Assembly: GCA_003972865.1 (NCBI GenBank)
Contig: QOAX01000182.1
Location: 1 to 5,720 of the forward strand
DNA from: Verrucomicrobiota bacterium
Lineage (GTDB): Bacteria > Verrucomicrobiota > Verrucomicrobiia > Limisphaerales > UBA1096
Direction: 5' to 3'
DNA length: 5,720 nt
Position numbers and translations under genes: made by a program. Below the pieces are notes generated by a model. It saw only the letters and a list, made by a program, of their open reading frames with translations, did not search any database and was not told the origin of the DNA. Position 1 is the stretch's first letter; each line of letters begins with the position of its first letter. Positions 1 to 4,451 of this stretch are shown here, piece after piece.

Positions 1-740
1 AGCTAAAGGAAAGCGTGCGCGGCTTGGCCGAGGCATGCGAGGCGTTCGGCACACCGGTCACCGGCGGCAACGTCAGCCTGTACAATCAAAACCCGGCTGG
101 GGCAATCGACCCGACGCCGACGGTCGGCATGGTGGGCTTGATCGATAAGCCGGAACACATTACCAGCCAATGGTTTAAGGATGAAGGAGATGCCGTCATC
201 CTGCTTGGTCAAGCGGTGAACAGCGACGATCCCCTTTTGGGCTTGGGCGGCTCTGCACTGCTACAGGTCGAGCACGGCCGCAAGGAAGGCACGCCGCCGC
301 CGTGCGACTTGGCCAAGGAGGGCGCGCTGCACGATGCGCTGCTTGGCCTGATCGCGACTGGCGCTGTAAAGAGCGCGCACGACTGTGCCGAGGGCGGCTT
401 GGCTGTGGTACTGGCTGAGTGCTGTATTTCCCAACTCACCGCCCGCAACACCCCCCGACTCACCGGCGCGTCGCTGGACTTGGGCGAGCTTGGCGGCTCG
501 CGGGTGGACGCGATGTTGTTTGGTGAGTCGCACGGGCGCGTGGTCATCACGACGAGCGAAGCCGAAGCCGGTGCGGCGATTGAGCGGGCCAAGTTGCTCG
601 GTGTCCCGGCGGCGCGGATCGGTGCGGTCACCGGCGGCGACACGCTTGACATTGTGATCAGTGAAACCCATTTCTCGTGGGAGTTGAAAGAACTCCACGA
701 CGTATGGTGGAACACCATCGCACGAGCCATGGAACAATGA
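1..740 (+). CDS. purL: Phosphoribosylformylglycinamidine synthase, PurL subunit, 3' part
   Basis: The gene enters from the left edge (first full codon at base 3) and ends at TGA 738-740, so the last 245 residues are present. PurL uses ATP and glutamine-derived ammonia to convert FGAR to FGAM, step 4 of de novo purine synthesis, in the cytoplasm. The sequence shows the conserved blocks of the C-terminal half of the AIR-synthase-like fold: TPVTGGNVSLYNQ near the start, PTPTVGMVGL, then SAHDCAEGGLAVVLAE and FGESHGRVVIT. The protein ends about 60 residues after FGESHGR with no glutamine amidotransferase domain. This fits the small PurL of PurSQL systems rather than the long fused enzyme of gammaproteobacteria, so separate purS and purQ genes are expected elsewhere. 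The stop codon overlaps the purF start as ATGA, indicating one operon with coupled translation. The family call is secure. The 5' part lies outside the window. Confidence 0.96.
   Translation, partial: LKESVRGLAEACEAFGTPVTGGNVSLYNQNPAGAIDPTPTVGMVGLIDKPEHITSQWFKDEGDAVILLGQAVNSDDPLLGLGGSALLQVEHGRKEGTPPPCDLAKEGALHDALLGLIATGAVKSAHDCAEGGLAVVLAECCISQLTARNTPRLTGASLDLGELGGSRVDAMLFGESHGRVVITTSEAEAGAAIERAKLLGVPAARIGAVTGGDTLDIVISETHFSWELKELHDVWWNTIARAMEQ
680..718 (+). other. Two tandem hairpins at the purL 3' end, just before purF
   Basis: Within the last 60 bases of purL there are two consecutive inverted repeats. The first is GGAGTT (680-685) with AACTCC (691-696) around a 5-base loop. The second is ATGGTG (704-709) with CACCAT (713-718) around the loop GAA. 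The second stem ends 18 bases before the purF ATG. Both lie in purL codons, so they may be chance. If they form in the mRNA they could tune how ribosomes reach the purF start, which has only a weak GGAA ribosome binding site. Confidence 0.35.
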
Positions 741-2197
741 GCGAAACACATCCCCGGCACTATTGCGGCGTCTTCGGTGTTTACGGCCACTCGAACGCGG
801 CGCAGTTGACCTATTACGGCCTGTACGCGCTGCAACACCGCGGACAGGAGAGCGCCGGCATTGTCACCTGCGCGGACGGGCAGTTTCGCTTGCATAAGGG
901 AATGGGCCTCGTGTCGCAGGTGTTCAAGGGCAAGGCACTCGAGAGCCTAAAGGGCAACATGGCGGTCGGCCACACGCGCTACTCCACGACCGGCTCGTCG
1001 CACCATCGCAATTCCCAGCCGCTGACGGTCGACTGCAGCAAGGGCCAGATCGCCATCGCCCACAACGGCAACCTCACCAACGCCGCGCAGCTTCGAGATG
1101 AACTAGAGTTGAACGGCTCCATTTTCCAAACCACGGTGGACAGCGAGATCATTCTGCACCTGATGGCCCGGCCGTCGGGCAACGGCGACAGCAACCTCGT
1201 GCAGAGCTTGCAGCGGATCAAGGGCGCTTATTCGCTGGTCATCATGACCGAAAACGAGCTGATCGGCGTGCGCGACCCGCACGGTTTCCGGCCGCTCTCC
1301 ATCGGAAAACTCGACGGCGCGTACGTGCTCTCGAGCGAGACGTGTGCATTCGACCTCATCCAGGCCGAGTTCATACGTGACGTCGAGCCGGGTGAGATCG
1401 TCATCATCAACGCCGATGGCATCAAGTCGATCAACGCCTTCCCAATGCAACAGCGCAAGGCATTCTGTATTTTCGAGTATGTTTATTTCAGCCGGCCGGA
1501 CTCGATCATCAGCGACCGGAGTGTGTACGGCGTGCGCGTGAACATGGGCCGCGAGATGGCCAAGGAGACCGCCGTCGAGGCCGACATCGTCGTGCCGGTG
1601 CCGGACAGCGGCAACTGCGCCGCGCTGGGCTACGCGCTCGAGACCGGCCTGCCGTACGAGATGGCGTTTGTGCGCAACCACTACGTCGGCCGTAGCTTCC
1701 TGCAGCCGTCGCAGCTCATCCGCGACTTTAACGTGCGCGTGAAACTCAACCTCATCAACGAGCTGGTCGAGGGCAAGCGAGTGATCATCGTGGACGACTC
1801 CATCGTCCGCGGCACCACGAGCAGGGCGCGGGTGAATAACCTCAAGGAAGCCGGTGCCAAGGAGGTGCACATGCGCGTGAGTTGTCCGCCGCACATGAAC
1901 CCGTGCTTTTACGGGATCGATTTTCCTGACCGCAAAAAACTGATGGCGGCCAACCACTCGGTCGAGGAGATTTGCGACTATCTCAACGCCGACTCGGTGG
2001 CGTACCTGTCGAAGGAAGGCATGGTGAAGGCGACCGGCCTGCCGGCGGAAAACTTTTGCATGGCCTGCTACGATGGTGACTACCCGGTGGCATTTGACCC
2101 GACGGTGGACAAGCACATCATGGAGCAGCGCCGCGCCCGCGTGGAGAGCATCGGCGAGGCGCTGGCAAAGGAGGAACTGCAGACCCGGCTGCTCTGA
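737..2197 (+). CDS. purF: Amidophosphoribosyltransferase (glutamine PRPP amidotransferase), Fe-S type
   Basis: PurF makes 5-phosphoribosylamine from PRPP and glutamine, the committed first step of purine synthesis. I start it at ATG 737, which overlaps the purL stop; this gives 486 residues with a 9-residue propeptide before the nucleophile Cys10 (CGVFG). An upstream in-frame start at 677 would lie inside purL and lengthen the propeptide unusually. The N-terminal Ntn glutaminase domain shows GHTRYST (78-84, Arg81), AHNGN (108-112) and SETCAFD. The C-terminal phosphoribosyltransferase domain shows the PRPP loop VIIVDDSIVRGTTS (349-362). Cys244, Cys390, Cys441 and Cys444 fall where the four 4Fe-4S ligands of the Bacillus subtilis enzyme lie (FCIFEYVYF, NPCFYGID, CMAC), so this is the oxygen-sensitive, propeptide-processed class and not the cluster-free E. 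coli class. It follows purL with a 4-base overlap and faces the convergent prepilin peptidase gene 22 bases downstream. Confidence 0.97.
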   Translation: MSETHPRHYCGVFGVYGHSNAAQLTYYGLYALQHRGQESAGIVTCADGQFRLHKGMGLVSQVFKGKALESLKGNMAVGHTRYSTTGSSHHRNSQPLTVDCSKGQIAIAHNGNLTNAAQLRDELELNGSIFQTTVDSEIILHLMARPSGNGDSNLVQSLQRIKGAYSLVIMTENELIGVRDPHGFRPLSIGKLDGAYVLSSETCAFDLIQAEFIRDVEPGEIVIINADGIKSINAFPMQQRKAFCIFEYVYFSRPDSIISDRSVYGVRVNMGREMAKETAVEADIVVPVPDSGNCAALGYALETGLPYEMAFVRNHYVGRSFLQPSQLIRDFNVRVKLNLINELVEGKRVIIVDDSIVRGTTSRARVNNLKEAGAKEVHMRVSCPPHMNPCFYGIDFPDRKKLMAANHSVEEICDYLNADSVAYLSKEGMVKATGLPAENFCMACYDGDYPVAFDPTVDKHIMEQRRARVESIGEALAKEELQTRLL

Positions 2198-2200
2198 GCG

Positions 2201-2233
2201 CGCTTGGCCAGGCGGCAGCTTATTGGCCAAGCG
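2201..2233. terminator. Bidirectional hairpin between convergent purF and prepilin peptidase genes
   Basis: A perfect 10-bp inverted repeat, CGCTTGGCCA (2201-2210) and TGGCCAAGCG (2224-2233), surrounds a 13-base loop. It begins 3 bases after the purF stop, and its right arm lies in the last codons of the prepilin peptidase gene. No T-tract follows on either strand, so it is not a classical intrinsic terminator. Its position between two converging transcripts makes a shared terminator or 3' stabilising stem the likeliest role. Each arm contains the word CTTGGCCA that recurs through the window. Confidence 0.6.
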
Positions 2234-2247
2234 GCAGCCAGGCGGCA
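2204..2247. repeat. Short tandem direct repeat spanning the prepilin peptidase stop
   Basis: TTGGCCAGGCGGCAGC (2204-2219) and TTGGCCAAGCGGCAGC (2223-2238) match at 15 of 16 positions with a 19-base period. A third, partial copy, GCCAGGCGGCA, follows at 2237-2247. On the minus strand the stop codon TAA (2222-2220) separates the first two copies. The arrangement looks like a small tandem duplication of the 3' end of the prepilin peptidase gene, which also created the hairpin described for this gap. Confidence 0.6.
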
Positions 2248-3335
2248 AGAATCTCCTCACGGAAGAAAATCCAAATCAGCGCCGCCAGCGAAATGTACGG
2301 CCCGTACGGCAGCCGGGCCGACCAGTCGCGCCGGCCAATCGCGATCAGCAACACGCCGACCACCGCGCCGACCACCGCGCTGGCCATCAACGAAAACAGC
2401 GCACCCTGCCAGCCGACGAACGCCCCGATGGCCGCCATGAACTTCACGTCGCCAAACCCCATCGCCTCGCGTGGAATGACCAGCTCGTCCGTTTCCACCC
2501 GGATGAATGGCACCGTCTCCGGGTCGAACGACTCGTCGCCGATCAGCAGCCGCCTGGGCGACAGTGCAACGTCGGCATCCACGCAGCAGCGGTCGACCAG
2601 CTCGATCCGCTTGGCGTGCAGGCGAATCGTGTCCGAGTTGCGAAAAAAGATTTCCTCGTACGGCACGACCTCGTCCGGCAGATGCAACGCCGACTCGGTA
2701 AAGATTGCTGACTCGCCTTCCTCTAGCGTCACCCGAACCTTGCCGAACATCAGTTTGCCCAGTTGCAACACGGCAAACACCGCCCCCGCGCCGACGAGGA
2801 TGCCCAGCCCGCTTGCCATCAGCGAGTCGGCGGGCCGCTCGACGTAGTGCAGCGCCGGCAACGCAGCCGAGACGAGGAAGCCCACCGCCACGCCGCCGAG
2901 CGTGATTTGATCCGGGATGATGAAGTGCTCGAAGTCGATAAACGTCGCCGTGATCAGCCCGGCGAACACGAAGCCCCAAGTGACCGCCAGCAAAACTCCC
3001 TGCGTGGTTTGCGCTCCGAACGCCAACCAGCTCGCGAGGAACGCCAAGCCGGTGAGCAACTCGACGGTCAGGTAGCGGGGCGAGATGGCTGCGGCGCATT
3101 GCCGGCATTTCCCCCGCAGCCAAAGCCAGCTCATGATCGGGATGTTCAGCTGCCACGGGATCGCGAAGTTGCACTTGGGGCATTGAGATCCCGGCTTGGC
3201 CAGGCTCAACTCTCGAGGCATCCGGTAAATGCAGACGTTGAGAAAACTGCCGACGACCGAGCCGAACACAAAAAACACGAAGCTCCAAAACACGAACGGA
3301 GCGCGCGTCCAAAAAGTCAGCTCGGCTTCACTCAT
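2220..3335 (-). CDS. Prepilin peptidase (type IV leader peptidase, A24 family) with large cytoplasmic insert
   Basis: This is an inner-membrane aspartic protease that cleaves, and usually N-methylates, type IV prepilins or pseudopilins (PilD/GspO/ComC group). I choose ATG 3335, giving 371 residues; a TTG seven codons upstream is possible but lies deeper in aroE. The N-terminal membrane segment carries FGSVVGSFLNVCIYRMP (25-40). It is followed by the zinc-type cysteine pairs CPKC (52-55) and CRQC (77-80) of the cytoplasmic methyltransferase-associated domain. Membrane segments follow at about 90-133, 144-193 and 300-360. The catalytic pair is Asp134 in FIDFEHFIIPD and Asp296 in GFGDVK. Between roughly residues 200 and 290 there is a charged, strand-rich insert absent from standard enzymes of about 230-290 residues; it appears to contain two related halves. 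The gene is coupled to aroE by an 8-base overlap and converges on purF. No pilin or pilus assembly gene is in the window, so its substrates are unknown. Confidence 0.94.
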   Translation of the reverse strand: MSEAELTFWTRAPFVFWSFVFFVFGSVVGSFLNVCIYRMPRELSLAKPGSQCPKCNFAIPWQLNIPIMSWLWLRGKCRQCAAAISPRYLTVELLTGLAFLASWLAFGAQTTQGVLLAVTWGFVFAGLITATFIDFEHFIIPDQITLGGVAVGFLVSAALPALHYVERPADSLMASGLGILVGAGAVFAVLQLGKLMFGKVRVTLEEGESAIFTESALHLPDEVVPYEEIFFRNSDTIRLHAKRIELVDRCCVDADVALSPRRLLIGDESFDPETVPFIRVETDELVIPREAMGFGDVKFMAAIGAFVGWQGALFSLMASAVVGAVVGVLLIAIGRRDWSARLPYGPYISLAALIWIFFREEILAAWLPLGQ

Positions 3336-4263
3336 CACCGTAAATGTGCGACTCAAGTGCGGTGCGCATCACGTCGATGGGTGCCGGTTGGCCGGTCCAG
3401 ATTTCCAGCGCCTTGGCTCCCTGCCAAAGCAGCATGCCGAGCCCGTTGGTTGTGCGGCAGCCGGCTTCGGCCGCCTTGGCCAGGAGCGGCGTGAGTGCCG
3501 GTTGGTAAATCATGTCGAACACCGCCGCCGCGTTTGCCAGGCTGAACTGCGACTCGTCGAGCGGCAGCGCGTCGTCTGTCTTGAGGCCAAGCGACGTGGC
3601 GTTGAGCACAAGGTCGACCTTGTCAGTGACGTTTTCGGGGTAACCGACGGTGGCCTTGGTTTGCGGGAAGCGCTCGGCGATCTCGCCGGCCAATTGCTCG
3701 GCCTTGGCAACGGTGCGGTTGACCAGATGCAGTTCGGCGACGCCCTCGGCGGCCAGCTTGAGCGCGGCCACCCGTCCCGCGCCGCCCGCGCCGAGCAACA
3801 AAACCCGCTGCCCGGCCAAACTCAGGCCAAGGTCCTGCTGCAACGCCAGCGTGATCGCGTCGGCGTCGGTGTTGTGGCCCTTGGCGCGAATCTCACCGGT
3901 GGCCGGGACAGGCAGTTGGCCAAGCGGCGTCCAGTCACCAGAGTCGTTTTTTGCCTCGAAAGAAATTGTATTCACCGCGCCCCAGGTTGTTGCCGACTCA
4001 TCGAGCGCATCGACCAACTCGACGGCAAACAGCTTGTGCGGGACGGTGAGGTTGAGGCCTACGAAGTGCATCGCCCGCGCGCCCTCGATCGCTTGGCCAA
4101 GCGCGTCCGGGCTGACCTCGAACGCGAGGTATCGCCAGTCCAGCCCCAGCTTGGCCAAGGCGGCATTGTGCATCGCCGGCGAGCCGGAATGGCGGATCGG
4201 CTGGCCGTACACCGCACAAAAACGGGTGGCGGCGCCGATCGGTTTTTGGGACAAGTCATCCAC
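3328..4263 (-). CDS. aroE: Shikimate dehydrogenase (NADP+)
   Basis: AroE reduces 3-dehydroshikimate to shikimate with NADPH, step 4 of the chorismate pathway, in the cytoplasm. The 311-residue product carries the full set of family motifs. These are VYGQPIRHSGSPAMHN (18-33, substrate-binding Ser26 and Ser28), NLTVPHK (71-77, catalytic Lys77), GAVNT (95-99, Asn98) and GHNTD (129-133, catalytic Asp133). The C-terminal Rossmann half has GAGGAGR (158-164), NRT (182-184, typical of NADP preference), NATSLGL (221-227), DMIYQP and GLGMLLWQGAKALEIWTG with Gln281. It is longer than E. coli AroE (272 residues), partly through an extra loop at about 102-126 between GAVNT and GHNTD. The start is GTG 4263; no in-frame ATG exists before Met31, which is inside a conserved motif, and no clear Shine-Dalgarno sequence precedes the GTG. 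The last codons overlap the prepilin peptidase start, so aroE is the upstream gene of a two-gene operon. Confidence 0.96.
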   Translation of the reverse strand: MDDLSQKPIGAATRFCAVYGQPIRHSGSPAMHNAALAKLGLDWRYLAFEVSPDALGQAIEGARAMHFVGLNLTVPHKLFAVELVDALDESATTWGAVNTISFEAKNDSGDWTPLGQLPVPATGEIRAKGHNTDADAITLALQQDLGLSLAGQRVLLLGAGGAGRVAALKLAAEGVAELHLVNRTVAKAEQLAGEIAERFPQTKATVGYPENVTDKVDLVLNATSLGLKTDDALPLDESQFSLANAAAVFDMIYQPALTPLLAKAAEAGCRTTNGLGMLLWQGAKALEIWTGQPAPIDVMRTALESHIYGDE

Positions 4264-4415
4264 GCGCGCAGAGTAGGAACGCCCCCACCCGACGGAAAGG
4301 AGAAAAAGAGGCCAAGCCGTTGGCCGTTATTGCTTTGCAATGACGGGGAGAAAAGCTTACTGAAGGCGGCCCCGCACGGGAAGGAACGACCGGAATTCAG
4401 CACCGGCACTACACT
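4264..4415. promoter_or_regulatory. Divergent intergenic region between aroE and the outer membrane protein gene
   Basis: These 152 bases must hold the promoters for the leftward aroE operon and the rightward membrane protein gene. I see no convincing pair of -35 and -10 boxes on either strand. A weak candidate on the plus strand is TTGCAA (4335-4340) with TACTGA 17 bases on, and TACACT (4410-4415) resembles a -10 box without a partner. The clearest content is structural: two overlapping hairpins at 4310-4346. AAAGGAG (4296-4302) is a strong Shine-Dalgarno-like string on the plus strand but has no suitable start after it: a TTG at 4320 gives only seven codons before TGA 4341. Confidence 0.45.
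4303..4346 (-). terminator. Overlapping hairpins followed by a T-rich tract on the minus strand (attenuator or terminator candidate)
   Basis: Two inverted repeats sit side by side. CCGTTATTGC (4324-4333) pairs with GCAATGACGG (4337-4346) around a TTT loop, 10 pairs with one G-U type. GGCCAA (4310-4315) pairs with TTGGCC (4320-4325) around GCCG. They share bases 4324-4325, so the complete stems compete. Read on the minus strand the second stem is followed directly by TCTTTTTCT, as in an intrinsic terminator. This lies about 40 bases before the aroE GTG. It could be a leader attenuator for aroE, a block to antisense transcription, or an unrelated palindromic repeat element. Confidence 0.4.
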
Positions 4416-4451
4416 TTGGACTGCTTCAAACAGAGAGGAATCATCGGCTTG
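4381..4451 (+). promoter_or_regulatory. Competing translation-start signals of the outer membrane protein gene
   Basis: The reading frame is open from 4344 (after TGA 4341-4343) but contains no ATG before codon 4467, which lies inside the signal peptide. Three starts compete. TTG 4416 gives the best signal peptide but has no ribosome binding site at normal spacing. TTG 4449 is preceded by AGAGGA (4434-4439) at 9 bases but would lose the positive n-region. ATT 4395 is preceded by AAGGAA (4381-4386) at 8 bases but is a very rare initiator. I annotate TTG 4416 by convention, with limited confidence. Confidence 0.4.

Noticed and set aside
677..736. In-frame upstream start for purF
   Set aside because: It would add 20 residues read from purL codons ahead of the propeptide. 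ATG 737 gives the usual short propeptide before the catalytic Cys and the usual overlap with purL.
1103..2260. 385-residue open frame on the minus strand opposite purF
   Set aside because: It is complementary to an unambiguous purF. The His/Arg/Val-rich product shows no motif and no ribosome binding site.
3336..3356. TTG start for the prepilin peptidase seven codons upstream
   Set aside because: It would extend the overlap with aroE to 29 bases and add no conserved sequence. ATG 3335 is the more ordinary choice.
2763..3494. 243-residue plus-strand open frame opposite the prepilin peptidase
   Set aside because: It overlaps the prepilin peptidase and aroE antisense, and its Arg/Gln-rich composition is typical of a shadow frame.
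4257..4259. ATG on the minus strand near the aroE start
   Set aside because: It is out of frame with the aroE motifs, so GTG 4263 is the workable start.
4320..4343. Seven-codon leader peptide (TTG to TGA) upstream of the membrane protein gene
   Set aside because: The AAAGGAG string is 17 bases away, too far for normal initiation, and the codons show no regulatory bias such as runs of one amino acid.
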